DNA from: Fibrella forsythiae
GTDB taxonomy: Bacteria > Bacteroidota > Bacteroidia > Cytophagales > Spirosomataceae
Assembly (NCBI RefSeq): GCF_017353175.1
Contig: NZ_JAFMYW010000001.1
Coordinates: 868,001 to 932,000 of the forward strand
DNA length: 64,000 bases
Reading direction: 5' to 3'
In this document: positions 16,750 to 26,053 of the stretch, piece after piece
How positions within the stretch are numbered: the stretch's first letter is position 1
How the letters are laid out: each line of letters begins with the position of its first letter
Position numbers and translations under genes: made by a program
The notes under the pieces: model-generated
Database searches by the model: none
The model's input: the letters and a program-made list of their open reading frames with translations, nothing else
Told to the model about the DNA's origin: nothing

Positions 16750-17511
16750 ATGTTTACGAAAAGCCTTTGGCAACGCTTATTTTCTTCCAGTAACGCCCTC
16801 CCGCCCGACCTGACTGTCCCCTGGCAGGTCGACATGCACTCGCACCTGCTTCCCGGCCTCGACGACGGCGTCACCAGCCTCGACGAAACCCTTACCTGCC
16901 TGCGGCAACTGGCCGACTGGGGCATCCGCAAAGTCATCACCACGCCTCACGTCAGCCGCGACTGGTATCCGACCAGTTCAGCCGCCATCCAGCAGGGCCT
17001 CGCCGATGTGCGGGCGCTCATCGCCGAACATCAGTTACCCATCACCATCGATGCCGCGGCGGAATACCTACTGGACGACTTCTTTCTTGACCTGCTGAAC
17101 AAGGGCGATCTGCTCTCGTTTGGTGACAAGCGCTACCTGCTCGTGGAGACGGGCTGGTCGGCACCGCCCTTCCAACTGGCCGATATCCTGTTCCGGATTC
17201 AGACCCGTGGATACGTACCTGTGCTGGCGCATCCCGAACGGTATAAATACTACCATACCGACCGCGACGCACTGGCCAACCTGCGGGAAACCGGTTGTCT
17301 GTTTCAACTCAACTGGATGTCGCTGAGCGGCCGTTACGGCTCACAGGTAGAGAAACAGGCACGCTTCCTCCTGCAGCAGCAATGGGTCGACTTCATCGGC
17401 AGTGACCTCCACCGCCCCGGCGACCTGAAAGCCATGGCCCGTCTACTCAACGCCAAAGACCTGGCCATGCTGGAGCAGCAACCCCTACTGAATACGATGT
17501 CTTTAGGATAA
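16750..17511 (+). CDS. PHP-type protein tyrosine phosphatase, CpsB/YwqE-like
   Basis: A 253-residue PHP-domain protein of the CpsB/Wzb/YwqE group, which removes phosphate from tyrosine kinases of polysaccharide export (Wzc, CpsD, YwqD). Metal ligands are visible as DMHSHLLPGLDDG (His30, His32, Asp38/Asp39), the TTPHVS block, the AHPERY block and the SDLHRPGDLK block near the C-terminus. It lies about 1 kb from the 3' end of the polysaccharide operon, which encodes a Wzc kinase but no low-molecular-weight phosphatase. It is therefore the likely partner of that kinase; this is inference from context. Confidence 0.87.
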   Translation: MFTKSLWQRLFSSSNALPPDLTVPWQVDMHSHLLPGLDDGVTSLDETLTCLRQLADWGIRKVITTPHVSRDWYPTSSAAIQQGLADVRALIAEHQLPITIDAAAEYLLDDFFLDLLNKGDLLSFGDKRYLLVETGWSAPPFQLADILFRIQTRGYVPVLAHPERYKYYHTDRDALANLRETGCLFQLNWMSLSGRYGSQVEKQARFLLQQQWVDFIGSDLHRPGDLKAMARLLNAKDLAMLEQQPLLNTMSLG

Positions 17512-17525
17512 TGGCTTAGCTATAA

Positions 17526-17572
17526 TCAACGTACCTGTACCTACGGACATTTGGTCCATCCAGGTACGTTGA
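17526..17572. terminator. Hairpin between convergent genes built on the GGTACGT word
   Basis: Arms TCAACGTACCTG (17,526-17,537) and its exact complement (17,561-17,572) enclose 23 nt. It lies between the phosphatase stop (17,511) and the lipoprotein stop (17,592). Confidence 0.55.
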
Positions 17573-17591
17573 CGTGCAGCGAATAGACCTG

Positions 17592-18194
17592 CTATTTAAG
17601 CGAGACGTTATCTAACCCGCCCCGATCGGGACCAAACCGAAATTCACCTCGTATTTTCAGGCTAGTCAGGTGGCCCAAAACTTGTTGGATATCTGCCTTT
17701 GTTGCGGCCTTTTTCTCATTTTTCCAGCCACTCAACTCGTCGAGTTTCACCGAGTAGGCTGTCCATGTCGTAGAAGGATTACAAGAAGTGTTGTATGTTA
17801 ACGTAATAACGCCATCAGACATCACTACATCGTCTGAGGTAGTTGCTTGTGCATCTACAGCATCCTGTTCAAGCTCAAAACTCAGGGTTTTTCCATACCC
17901 CTTCTTCGATGCGTGAAGTAAGCTGTCTGAGGCCATGAAAAACCAAGCATCAGTTGATTTATCAATTCCATAAAGGTACCCTCCCGGATTCCCTCCCGTT
18001 TTACTGTATCCACCCTTGGCTGCGGCGTTCACAGTCCATCCCTGACTGTCTGTTTCAAAGTTTTCAAGGAAAGGCAGTGAAGCCTGAGGACGAATAAAAG
18101 TTGAAAAATCCTGGCAACTCATACTAAGAAGAGGCAGTAAGCTATAGACCAGAGCAATTCGTTTACTTGATTTTTTGGGTAGTTGTTTAAACAT
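17592..18194 (-). CDS. Laminin-B-domain-like lipoprotein
   Basis: The ATG at 18,194 gives 200 residues with a lipobox (LLSMSC), so it is a lipoprotein. The mature part has LENFETDSQGWTVN, a GGNPGGYLYGID segment, YGKTLSFELEQD, DVVMSDGVITLTYN, WTAYSVKLDELSGW, then a LTSLKIRGEFRFG segment ending in GLDNVSLK. This order matches the laminin B (domain IV) beta-sandwich found in some bacterial secreted proteins. The role may be carbohydrate or surface binding but is not known. It lies next to the polysaccharide operon and has its own upstream region. Confidence 0.72.
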   Translation of the reverse strand: MFKQLPKKSSKRIALVYSLLPLLSMSCQDFSTFIRPQASLPFLENFETDSQGWTVNAAAKGGYSKTGGNPGGYLYGIDKSTDAWFFMASDSLLHASKKGYGKTLSFELEQDAVDAQATTSDDVVMSDGVITLTYNTSCNPSTTWTAYSVKLDELSGWKNEKKAATKADIQQVLGHLTSLKIRGEFRFGPDRGGLDNVSLK

Positions 18195-18564
18195 GTACAC
18201 TCGGTGATGAAGTTTGTTACGGTAGCAAAGTTGTCATATGACAATTTCATCACAAAGTTAGTTGGGAGTTGTGTAACAGCACCTATAGCGTTGATAATCA
18301 ACCTTAATATTTATTTAAAATCACATAATACACAGGCGTAGCTACTTTATGTTGGTGATTAATTGGTAATACATGCCCTTTGGCCAGACATCTATGATAA
18401 TCAGCTTTCATAAGACACACTGAATTTTATGGCTAGTGACGTGCGCTTAGTTGGGGGCTTTTAACAAAAAAATCGAAATGCCTCAGGTACGTTACGTAAT
18501 GTACCTGAGGCATTTCGATCACTTGATAATCAAGAAAGCTCTGGAATAACTGAGTGCTCTATGT
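18195..18564. other. Intergenic region, no gene seen
   Basis: This 370-nt spacer between same-strand genes contains the operon terminator at 18,472-18,519 and, near 18,195-18,300, the presumed promoter region of the lipoprotein gene. It is AT-rich and carries no credible coding frame on either strand. Confidence 0.6.
18472..18519 (-). terminator. Intrinsic terminator of the polysaccharide operon
   Basis: A perfect 19-bp inverted repeat has arms 18,472-18,490 and 18,501-18,519 around a 10-nt loop. On the minus strand it is followed by a run of U residues (A7 at 18,466-18,472 on the + strand). It lies 46 nt beyond the last gene of the operon, and its stem contains the GGTACGT word at its tip. 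Confidence 0.88.
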
Positions 18565-19854
18565 TTACACTACTTCCGAGGGCTCCACTTCGCGCGGCTT
18601 TTTCACGCTGGACAGCGGATAGCCACTGTCAGCAAATTGTCGTAAACGCCCCATAAACCGGCTCAAGGTCACCTGCTTGTCCAGGTTATTCTCCGCATAC
18701 TGTCGGGCATTTCTCCGGTAAACAGTCAGATCACTTGACAAAGCGGCACGAATCCCTTCGACCAACGCCTCGACTGACTCCGGCTCAATCAGTAACCCCA
18801 TCTTGTACCGGTCAATCACTGTGTGTAAGGTAGTTTCCGGTAAAGCCGAAACAAGCGCACAACCGCCCGCCGCCAGAATACCGGTCAACTTGGACGGGAG
18901 CACCAGATCAGACGCTGATTTCTTCTGGAGCACCAAGTGAACATCCGCTGTAGCCAGCAGGGCAGCCAGCTTTTTGTAAGGTTGTAATGGATGAAATCTG
19001 ACGTTGGTCAAACCATAGTGTGCAACGAGCGCTTCAAGCTTGTCTTTTCCCCCACCCGACCCGACAATTAGAAATTTCACCTCAGGTTGAGTCACAAACG
19101 CCCGGGCCGCCTCGATGATCAGATCTAATCCCTGCTTTTCGCCTAAACTACCCGAGTAGAGCATCACCTTGTCTGACCCTGACAGACCTAACTCGGTCCG
19201 TAACGATTGAGACCTCGGTAGTGGTTTGATCTGCTCGCCATCAACCCAGTTTGGGAATAAAACACAGTCGCCCTGCACTACCTTTTTATGAGTCACCTTC
19301 AGCACCATGCCTTCACTGATTGTAGAGACAACTGTACAGTTTTTCAGAATGAACGCCTCTACCCGGAACATAATGTCCAGAAACCGTTTGTTTTTGATCA
19401 TTCCCAGATCTTTAGCCATATCAATTTGCAGATCCTGAATGTGGCACCACAGCGGAACACGGCGCAGTTTGCTATAGAAAACCGGTATCAATCCGAGGTG
19501 GAAGGGAGGCGACAGGCAAATAACCACATCATACCGTTTCCCGAAGAAAACAGGAATCCAGAAAAACAGGCTACTCAGCATAAACGAAAACTCGTGCAGA
19601 ATGCGCTTCGCTGACGTCACGGTTTTGGGTACGTAAAACGGGCATCGATGGACGTTAGCGCCATCGATTTGTTCAGTGAACCACCACTTCCCCACATGGG
19701 AATCGTGTACCGACCATTCGGGATAATACGGCATTGTAGTAATTACATCGACCTGCTGCCCATCCTGAGCCAGCCAGCTACCCATTTCACCTGTGTACTT
19801 ACCAATACCAGTCAGTTCGGGAGAATAGTTGATGCCGTAGATCAATATTTTCAT
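18565..19854 (-). CDS. wcaI: WcaI-family glycosyltransferase
   Basis: A 429-residue GT4-type glycosyltransferase. The start MKILIYGINYSPELTGIGKY and the following TTMPYYPEW block are typical of the colanic acid WcaI family. The C-terminal nucleotide-sugar domain contains LFPNWVD, MLYSGSLGEKQGLDLIIEA, LIVGSGGGK and an LVLPSKLTGILAAGG segment. It is cytoplasmic and transfers a sugar to the lipid-linked repeat unit. It is the last gene of the operon and has the higher GC of the flanks, unlike most glycosyltransferase genes upstream. The donor sugar cannot be read from sequence. Confidence 0.87.
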   Translation of the reverse strand: MKILIYGINYSPELTGIGKYTGEMGSWLAQDGQQVDVITTMPYYPEWSVHDSHVGKWWFTEQIDGANVHRCPFYVPKTVTSAKRILHEFSFMLSSLFFWIPVFFGKRYDVVICLSPPFHLGLIPVFYSKLRRVPLWCHIQDLQIDMAKDLGMIKNKRFLDIMFRVEAFILKNCTVVSTISEGMVLKVTHKKVVQGDCVLFPNWVDGEQIKPLPRSQSLRTELGLSGSDKVMLYSGSLGEKQGLDLIIEAARAFVTQPEVKFLIVGSGGGKDKLEALVAHYGLTNVRFHPLQPYKKLAALLATADVHLVLQKKSASDLVLPSKLTGILAAGGCALVSALPETTLHTVIDRYKMGLLIEPESVEALVEGIRAALSSDLTVYRRNARQYAENNLDKQVTLSRFMGRLRQFADSGYPLSSVKKPREVEPSEVV

Positions 19855-19860
19855 ACATCA

Positions 19861-20271
19861 TTACTTAAATAAATGACACCTAGTCCATACCAAACGAATT
19901 AAGGCAATTAGGCCTAATCCAGTACATGCGCCAATAATCCCCCAAGAAATATCTCCCCAATCAAAGTGTCTAAAGGGCAACATAAGTTGTCCTATTTCCG
20001 CAATACTTACGACAGCGATTAGTACCAGCAACATCGCCAGCCAACTAGCCCAGGTACGCTTACCCAATAGCAACCATAGCCCACAGCAGATGCCAAGTAA
20101 GCCAAGGGGGATCGCTGTTCTAATATTCATATTTGCCGTGTTGTCCGTCCATTGAGTGATCCAACGAGGCAAAAAACCATAAACGCCTAAATTGGGCGTA
20201 GGCAGCCAACTTAGAAAGCAGATAATTATGATCCCAACGCCTAGTATAAATAGAATCGGGACGTGTCGCAT
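19861..20271 (-). CDS. VanZ-like membrane protein
   Basis: A 136-residue protein with four hydrophobic segments (about residues 5-22, 50-70, 73-92 and 105-125). Before the last segment is the block EIGQLMLPFRHFDWGDISWG, which matches the E-x-x-Q...P-x-R-x-x-D-x-x-D signature of VanZ-like proteins. These are often found in polysaccharide loci and their biochemical role is not settled. It is separated by 6 nt from the WcaI gene and 8 nt from the upstream glycosyltransferase. Confidence 0.75.
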   Translation of the reverse strand: MRHVPILFILGVGIIIICFLSWLPTPNLGVYGFLPRWITQWTDNTANMNIRTAIPLGLLGICCGLWLLLGKRTWASWLAMLLVLIAVVSIAEIGQLMLPFRHFDWGDISWGIIGACTGLGLIALIRLVWTRCHLFK

Positions 20272-20279
20272 AATACCAG

Positions 20280-21131
20280 TTAGAAGAAGTTCTTAGTTGA
20301 AGAAGAGTATTTCGGCTTAACAGAAGATAGCTCTTTTGTTTTTAAAACAATAAAATACTCATATATAGCTTGGAGAAGTGCATAGGTCATACCAGCATGA
20401 CCATCTAGAAAACCCCGGCGCCAAATGGCTAGATAAAACCATTTAATTAAAGGACGACCAGGCATCTTATAGAAAATTCCTTTCTGATGATAACGACGTT
20501 CGCTAAAATCCTTACTAAATAATGCTTTCTGTAATGAAAAAGAGGTGCCTATATTGATATCCTGCATACGCATAGAAGCTTCTAAATCAGCATAGCCTAA
20601 ATGACGCTGCCACCAGTACCGGAAGCCTTTACTAAACGGATAATGATCCAAAAAACCATCCAATCGCAAAACATCTCCATTCGGTATAGAGATCGGATTT
20701 ACAAGCCGCTCATATCGCATTTTTGAAGGACGAAACAAACGCATATAGTACGGAGACATTTGTGCGTGTTTCAACCAAGTCCCATTCCAGGCAAAATCTC
20801 TACGCTGTATTTCGAAAGCAGCAATATTGTCGCTCATTAATCGAGTTCTGAGTAATGCATCCTTTAACTCAGGTGAAACTCGCTCATCAGCGTCTATATA
20901 TAGAACCCATTCATACTTGAACGGTATATTAGAAAGACCCCAATTTTGATGGGAAGACCAATTATCAAACTTGCGCTGTGTAACTAATGCACCAGTGCTA
21001 TCTGCAATTTCCAAAGTTCTGTCATCACTGAATGAGTCAAAAACGTGAATATCATCACACCAAGACACAGATTCTAAACAAGCAGGGAGATCTTGTTCCT
21101 CATTTTTGGTAAGTACGAGTACTGAAATCAT
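20280..21131 (-). CDS. GT2 glycosyltransferase, WaaE/KdtX-like
   Basis: A 283-residue family 2 glycosyltransferase. It has the start MISVLVLTKNEEQDLPACL, the motif DSFSDDRTLEIA, and DADERVSPEL carrying the metal-binding D-x-D, all as in WaaE/KdtX-like enzymes that add a sugar to lipopolysaccharide core or lipid-linked glycans. A PFSKGFRYWWQRHLGYADLEA block further on is also seen in that group. Base composition turns AT-rich from here towards higher coordinates, marking the edge of the cassette. Confidence 0.83.
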   Translation of the reverse strand: MISVLVLTKNEEQDLPACLESVSWCDDIHVFDSFSDDRTLEIADSTGALVTQRKFDNWSSHQNWGLSNIPFKYEWVLYIDADERVSPELKDALLRTRLMSDNIAAFEIQRRDFAWNGTWLKHAQMSPYYMRLFRPSKMRYERLVNPISIPNGDVLRLDGFLDHYPFSKGFRYWWQRHLGYADLEASMRMQDINIGTSFSLQKALFSKDFSERRYHQKGIFYKMPGRPLIKWFYLAIWRRGFLDGHAGMTYALLQAIYEYFIVLKTKELSSVKPKYSSSTKNFF

Positions 21132-21155
21132 AATTTCAAAACGTTTTTCAATATT

Positions 21156-21713
21156 TCAGTCAATTATATCAATATTAAGAATCTTTCTTTCCTTAAGTGG
21201 TTTACAAGGATGACCAGCACAGACTGACCAATCAGGAATATCTCTTGTCACCAAAGACCTAGCGCCAATCACAGCCCCATCACCTATTTTTACACCAGGC
21301 ATTATCCATGTACCAGCAGCGATCCAACATTCACTCCCAATGACAATGTTATCCCATATCAAAGGCATATACGGATGGCTATAGTTATGACTTCCGGTAC
21401 ATAAATAACTATACTGTGAAATAACAGTCATTGAACCAATAGAAACGACTCCGTAATTATAAATTTCAGTTTGGCGGCCAATTGCGACAAAGTCATCAAG
21501 TATCAAATTCCATGGAATCCATATTTTCACACCTGGCTCAATTAAACAATCTTTACCAATCTTAGAGCCAAATAATCTCAACAATTTTATTCTTAATGAA
21601 CTCGCTGGTCTAGGAAGTGGAGAGACTAAATACCAAACTATGTTCCAAATAAATCTAGAGTACTTCTCCTTCTTTGAAAATGGTGAAACACTTTTTTTTA
21701 AATCAATTTTCAT
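21156..21713 (-). CDS. WcaF-like O-acetyltransferase
   Basis: A 185-residue left-handed beta-helix (hexapeptide repeat) acyltransferase. The N-terminus (WNIVWYLVSPLPRPASSLR followed by LLRLFGSKIGKD) and the GSHNYSHPYMPL block with its likely catalytic His match WcaF-type colanic acid acetyltransferases. Hexapeptide turns continue through IVIGSECWIAAGTWIMPG to the AGHPCKPLKER end. It would acetylate a sugar of the repeat unit using acetyl-CoA in the cytoplasm. It lies in the AT-rich cassette between two GT2 genes. Confidence 0.86.
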   Translation of the reverse strand: MKIDLKKSVSPFSKKEKYSRFIWNIVWYLVSPLPRPASSLRIKLLRLFGSKIGKDCLIEPGVKIWIPWNLILDDFVAIGRQTEIYNYGVVSIGSMTVISQYSYLCTGSHNYSHPYMPLIWDNIVIGSECWIAAGTWIMPGVKIGDGAVIGARSLVTRDIPDWSVCAGHPCKPLKERKILNIDIID

Positions 21714-21728
21714 ATAATATTAAATATT

Positions 21729-22523
21729 TTAATTGGTTGACAAATTGGAAAACCTCAAATATTTGTGTAACCAAGACAGTCTATCTTCCAGAAATCGGGC
21801 GCTATATATTAATATTCTGATTGATAGTATTACAGGAATAGTATAACCGAGGGAAAACTTACGAATTTTTTCAGCTTCAAATAAGCCAAGATCCCTCTGA
21901 ACAACAGACGCTCCTCCAAGCCTAAAAACACAAAAAGGCCTATTAATATATAATTTAGTTGAGCAAAATTTTAAAAAGTCCACAGTAAACTTATAATCAG
22001 CACTAATTTTGTAATTTAAATCAAATAGCAAGTTATTTGATTTTACAAGACTTAAACGATAAAACATTGCCTGATGATTGGCAAACATACCATACCAAAG
22101 GTATTTAGCATTCCTAGCTTTCTTGTAAAATTCAATTTCAGAATTTTCGTAGCATACGTAAGAATCACCATATACAAAGTCAATCACCCTGTCATCTTTA
22201 CTAAGTTCCTTACTTAGTAGATCCAAGACATCATTAGTAGCAAAACGATCTCCACCATTCATAAATATTATGTAATCGCCAGTTGAATGAATAATGCCTT
22301 TATTCATAGCATCATAAAGGCCTGAATCAGGCTCACTAACAAAAAATTTAATATTTTTAATATATTTATTGATTATTAAAACTGTGTCATCAGTTGAATA
22401 ACCATCAATAACAAGGTATTCAAAATTAGCGTAAGACTGATTAACAACACTTTGAAGAGTTCGTTCTATGTACGATTGTTCATTATAAACTATCGTAACA
22501 ATAGAGAATTTAATGTTTCTCAT
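21729..22523 (-). CDS. GT2 glycosyltransferase, WcaA-like
   Basis: The ATG at 22,523 gives 264 residues beginning MRNIKFSIVTIVYNEQSYI, the normal GT2 start; a longer reading from 22,556 adds eleven atypical residues. Visible motifs are VIDGYSTDDT, the SEPDSGLYDAMNKGI block and an IFMNGGDRF segment where D-x-D would sit, followed by FANHQAMFYR. These are typical of GT2 enzymes in O-antigen and colanic acid loci. The C-terminus has a hydrophobic patch, which may favour membrane association. The gene is strongly AT-rich. Confidence 0.85.
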   Translation of the reverse strand: MRNIKFSIVTIVYNEQSYIERTLQSVVNQSYANFEYLVIDGYSTDDTVLIINKYIKNIKFFVSEPDSGLYDAMNKGIIHSTGDYIIFMNGGDRFATNDVLDLLSKELSKDDRVIDFVYGDSYVCYENSEIEFYKKARNAKYLWYGMFANHQAMFYRLSLVKSNNLLFDLNYKISADYKFTVDFLKFCSTKLYINRPFCVFRLGGASVVQRDLGLFEAEKIRKFSLGYTIPVILSIRILIYSARFLEDRLSWLHKYLRFSNLSTN

Positions 22524-22562
22524 AGCAGAAATAAACGAAATAAAATAATGCCACAATAAAGT

Positions 22563-23732
22563 TTAGTCCAACAATAATTCGTGGAATCTAGCAGCTGCTG
22601 CTTGAGCAGAAAATAGAGTATTATAAATATTTTTTGCGTTAACACTCAGTTCATTTTTATCGAAATCAGATAATTTTACCCAACTACTTAACAAATTACG
22701 CACGCCTTCATATGTATCCTTATCAACTAGTCCACCTTTACCTTGTATTGAGGTATAAATATTAATTTGATCCGAGATCAATACTGGTTTTCCACAGGAA
22801 AGAGCTTCAACAACTGCGATGCCAAAGTTTTCTTGATGACTTGGTAAAATAAAAGCGCAGCAAGAATATAACCCACCCCATTTAGCATCGCCAGAGAGCA
22901 TATCTAAAAACAATATGTCAGTCTCAGAAGAAGCTTTATTCTTTAACCTAATACCGTAAGGAGAATTAGCTCCGGGACCAGCAATAATTAATTTTGGTAA
23001 ATTTACTCCGTCAATCTTAAGTTTAATATATGCATCAATTAAAATATCTACCCCTTTTTTTTCATTAATTCTACTCATATATAATATATATTGTTCATCT
23101 TTAAAAGTATCAATTAATGACGTGAAAGCATGCTTCATCCCTAAATGAAACAAAGGGGCTTCAGGAATTCCATATCCTACATTTAATTCTTTTTTAGGAC
23201 GATACAATGGAAAAGTCTTGCGAGCTAAATCAACTTCAAGTTCGCTTGTAAACAGAAGTCCATCAGCAGCAGCAACTACATGTCGTTCAAAAATAAACCA
23301 GTAAATATAATTTCGATAAGACTTAAATCTACGGCTATTTGAATTTTGAAACCAAGGGTCTAACATACCATGTGGCATTACATATAAAGAAATATTAGAC
23401 TTCTTATTCTTTTGCTTATACTGTGTAACTGCTTGATAAGTAGCAAAGCAATGATAAAGCCAAAGACCATGAATGATTACTACATCATATTTGCACAGAT
23501 AAAAATCAAGCCATTTTCTAAGTTTAGAGTTATAAACCCACGGACCTGATGGTTTACCTAAAGCATGAACTATAAATGGTTGATTAAGAACATATTCAGC
23601 ATCAGAGTCGTCAAAACAAATTACCTCATTTGTGTGCCCATACTTTTCTAATTCCGGGATCATGTTACGGATACCCTGAGAAGGTCCACCAAGTTTTGGA
23701 TTCATGCTTGGAATTACTCGTAAAATTTTCAT
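22563..23732 (-). CDS. GT4 glycosyltransferase
   Basis: The ATG at 23,732 gives 389 residues starting MKILRVIPSMNPKLGGPSQG, a typical GT4 N-terminus; the longer reading from 23,777 adds a hydrophobic extension that is unlikely. The C-terminal half has YILYMSRINEKKGVDILI and the PSHQENFGIAVVEALSCGKP block with the E-x7-E motif that binds the donor nucleotide sugar. It would act on the lipid-linked repeat unit at the cytoplasmic face. Donor and linkage are unknown. Confidence 0.86.
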   Translation of the reverse strand: MKILRVIPSMNPKLGGPSQGIRNMIPELEKYGHTNEVICFDDSDAEYVLNQPFIVHALGKPSGPWVYNSKLRKWLDFYLCKYDVVIIHGLWLYHCFATYQAVTQYKQKNKKSNISLYVMPHGMLDPWFQNSNSRRFKSYRNYIYWFIFERHVVAAADGLLFTSELEVDLARKTFPLYRPKKELNVGYGIPEAPLFHLGMKHAFTSLIDTFKDEQYILYMSRINEKKGVDILIDAYIKLKIDGVNLPKLIIAGPGANSPYGIRLKNKASSETDILFLDMLSGDAKWGGLYSCCAFILPSHQENFGIAVVEALSCGKPVLISDQINIYTSIQGKGGLVDKDTYEGVRNLLSSWVKLSDFDKNELSVNAKNIYNTLFSAQAAAARFHELLLD

Positions 23733-23777
23733 AACAAGGCAATAGTTTAAAAATTGCAATTTAATATAAAACAACAA

Positions 23778-24965
23778 TTAATCATTTGATGAAAAATAAT
23801 CAGTTGTACAGATAATATTATTGTATATATCTTCGATAACCTTCAAAGAAAATTCTACGTTGAAACGTTTTGCGTTAATAACACCATTTTTAATCACTAC
23901 CTGACGCTCAGAATCACTTAAATTAATTACTATATTAAGAATCTTTGAACTTTCTGAAGCCCAAGTACTAAACTGATTTATAGGACTCGGTCTACGTTTT
24001 ATATAAAATCCTGCACTCCCTGCAACTTCGTTCATTGGAGCAGAATCAGTGGTAACGACTGGACACCCTGAGGCCATAGCTTCAGCAATAGGCCACCCAA
24101 ATCCTTCTTCCAAAGATGGAAAGAAAAATACAGTCGCGCCCCTGTATGCGTTTACGACATCAGCATCTGTAATATTGGTGAGGAAATGAATATCGTTTGA
24201 ATAATTTGATTTTTTTGCGACATCGTGCAGAGTAGTATCGGGTTGCGGTCCTATAAATACCAATGGCAGTACTTTCGAACATTCATTTCTCCAGCTATTA
24301 TAAACTTCTATGACTCCAGTCCTATTTTTATACCATTGATTGCCACCAACATGAAGAATAAATCCGTCAAGTAAGTTTATAGAAAGTTTTTGCGATAGAA
24401 TTTTTCTTGACTCGAAAAGATTTCCTGGGTAAAAAATAGGGTTAACATTATTATAAACGACCTTAGACAATGTAGGTTCATGTTCTAAAAAAGTATGAAG
24501 ATCAATTTGTGTCTTTACTGATACAGAAATAAAATTATGTCCTTGTTTATAACCTCTCCTAATGAAAGACTGATAACATTTACCAGACCAGCCTGTTAAA
24601 TTTTCTGGGATGAATCCTAGAGCCGATCTTTGGGCTAAAAAATCATGACAGTGAATTACATGAGCTCTATTTTTTGCAAGGGGTACCCATGGTCCTAATG
24701 CATTATCGGCAAATACTAATAGCACGTTTTTAGGAATAAAAAACAACTGAATCCAAGTCTTGAGGTAGAATATGATATATTGATCAATGTAACCAAGCCA
24801 TTTCTTTATATTTTGAGAAAAAGGCAGATTATATAAAAATCCGCGTGGGGAACAAACGGTAACAACATGTCCAGATTCAGTTAAATACTTTTCAAGCATC
24901 TTAGCATACCGTGGCATACTTTGTGATCTAGAAAAATTAGGGTGTGTAAAAAGTAATATTTTCAT
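23778..24965 (-). CDS. GT4 glycosyltransferase
   Basis: A 395-residue retaining glycosyltransferase with a GT-B fold. The N-terminal domain starts MKILLFTHPNFSRSQSMPRY and contains an HVIHCHDFLAQRSAL segment. The C-terminal domain has FILHVGGNQWYKNRTGVIE and FPSLEEGFGWPIAEAMASG, with the E-x7-E motif intact. It lies 7 nt after the acyltransferase gene and is strongly AT-rich. Its substrate cannot be read from sequence. Confidence 0.86.
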   Translation of the reverse strand: MKILLFTHPNFSRSQSMPRYAKMLEKYLTESGHVVTVCSPRGFLYNLPFSQNIKKWLGYIDQYIIFYLKTWIQLFFIPKNVLLVFADNALGPWVPLAKNRAHVIHCHDFLAQRSALGFIPENLTGWSGKCYQSFIRRGYKQGHNFISVSVKTQIDLHTFLEHEPTLSKVVYNNVNPIFYPGNLFESRKILSQKLSINLLDGFILHVGGNQWYKNRTGVIEVYNSWRNECSKVLPLVFIGPQPDTTLHDVAKKSNYSNDIHFLTNITDADVVNAYRGATVFFFPSLEEGFGWPIAEAMASGCPVVTTDSAPMNEVAGSAGFYIKRRPSPINQFSTWASESSKILNIVINLSDSERQVVIKNGVINAKRFNVEFSLKVIEDIYNNIICTTDYFSSND

Positions 24966-24972
24966 AAGACAA

Positions 24973-25968
24973 TTAAAGCTTATGTTTGAATGGTAAAACC
25001 CTTTGAAAGGCTTCTTTATTACCTAAAAAAAGTGCCTTACTTAAATCATAGTGATTGAATAACTTATAAAATAAAAATGATAAAACAAGTGAAAAAATCA
25101 GCCTTGTCATATAACTTGTTATTCCAAAAGAATCAACTAAAATCATTTGAATCGGTTGATGCAAATACATTACGATAATAGAAGCGCTACCAAGACTTGA
25201 TAACACGTTACTCATCAATGGAAAATTGGAAATTTTCTTAGATAGAATTATTAAAAAAACAATAATAACAAAACTAGATATAATAGTAATTACTGGAATA
25301 CCATAATATGCATTTTTCATATTCATATAATTGCCAGGGACGATCAAAATCCCTATCGAAATACATAGTAAAATGAGAAAATTCGAAATTTTAATTATAT
25401 CAAAGTAATTTATGTTTTTACAAAGGTATCCAATGTAGAATATTGGCATTGCTACAAACGCAATATTAATACTCCAAGGCAACCAGAAGCCTGGAAAAAT
25501 AATGCCATTAATATATCCAAATACCATAGAAATACACATTATAATACTTACATTTTTTTTATCAAATGATACGTAAAGCAGATTCATCACTTGTTGAACA
25601 AAAAAGAGACATGTAGTAAACCAAAACACACCAGTCCAACCTACAAGGAACTTTCCACCTAAGATTGGCCTTAAAACTGCCTCAACAAAAGTGTCTTTTC
25701 CAGACATAAAACAACTTATTTCTTGAGGAATGTATATTAAAATCATGAAAAATAGATATGGCACTAGTAGGTGAATTACTTTTTTTTTAAAAAAACCAAT
25801 TAAATTGTCAGTAGGCTTAAATAGATATCCACTTACAAAAAAAAATAAAGGCATATGAAACAAAAAAATCATATCAACAATTTTTCCTTTAAAAATATGC
25901 CCTACTACTACAAAAAAAATTCCTATTCCTTTCAAAATATCTACCCACTTAATATTTGAATTATTCAT
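24973..25968 (-). CDS. Acyltransferase 3 family membrane protein
   Basis: A 331-residue integral membrane O-acyltransferase with about ten hydrophobic segments. The N-terminal WVDILKGIGIFFVVVGH carries the conserved His, and the IFLFHMPLFFFVSGYL segment follows, both characteristic of the family that includes fucose 4-O-acetylase-like and OafA proteins. A late LGSASIIVMYLHQPIQMI segment fits as well. It probably acetylates a sugar of the repeat unit at the membrane. With the WcaF-like enzyme it makes two acyl-modifying functions in the locus. Confidence 0.86.
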   Translation of the reverse strand: MNNSNIKWVDILKGIGIFFVVVGHIFKGKIVDMIFLFHMPLFFFVSGYLFKPTDNLIGFFKKKVIHLLVPYLFFMILIYIPQEISCFMSGKDTFVEAVLRPILGGKFLVGWTGVFWFTTCLFFVQQVMNLLYVSFDKKNVSIIMCISMVFGYINGIIFPGFWLPWSINIAFVAMPIFYIGYLCKNINYFDIIKISNFLILLCISIGILIVPGNYMNMKNAYYGIPVITIISSFVIIVFLIILSKKISNFPLMSNVLSSLGSASIIVMYLHQPIQMILVDSFGITSYMTRLIFSLVLSFLFYKLFNHYDLSKALFLGNKEAFQRVLPFKHKL

Positions 25969-26053
25969 ATTAGAATCAAATTAATTTAAATTTTAATCTT
26001 TCAAAATACCCACAACGAAATACTATTCACTTAATTATAAAGAGGATATAAAT

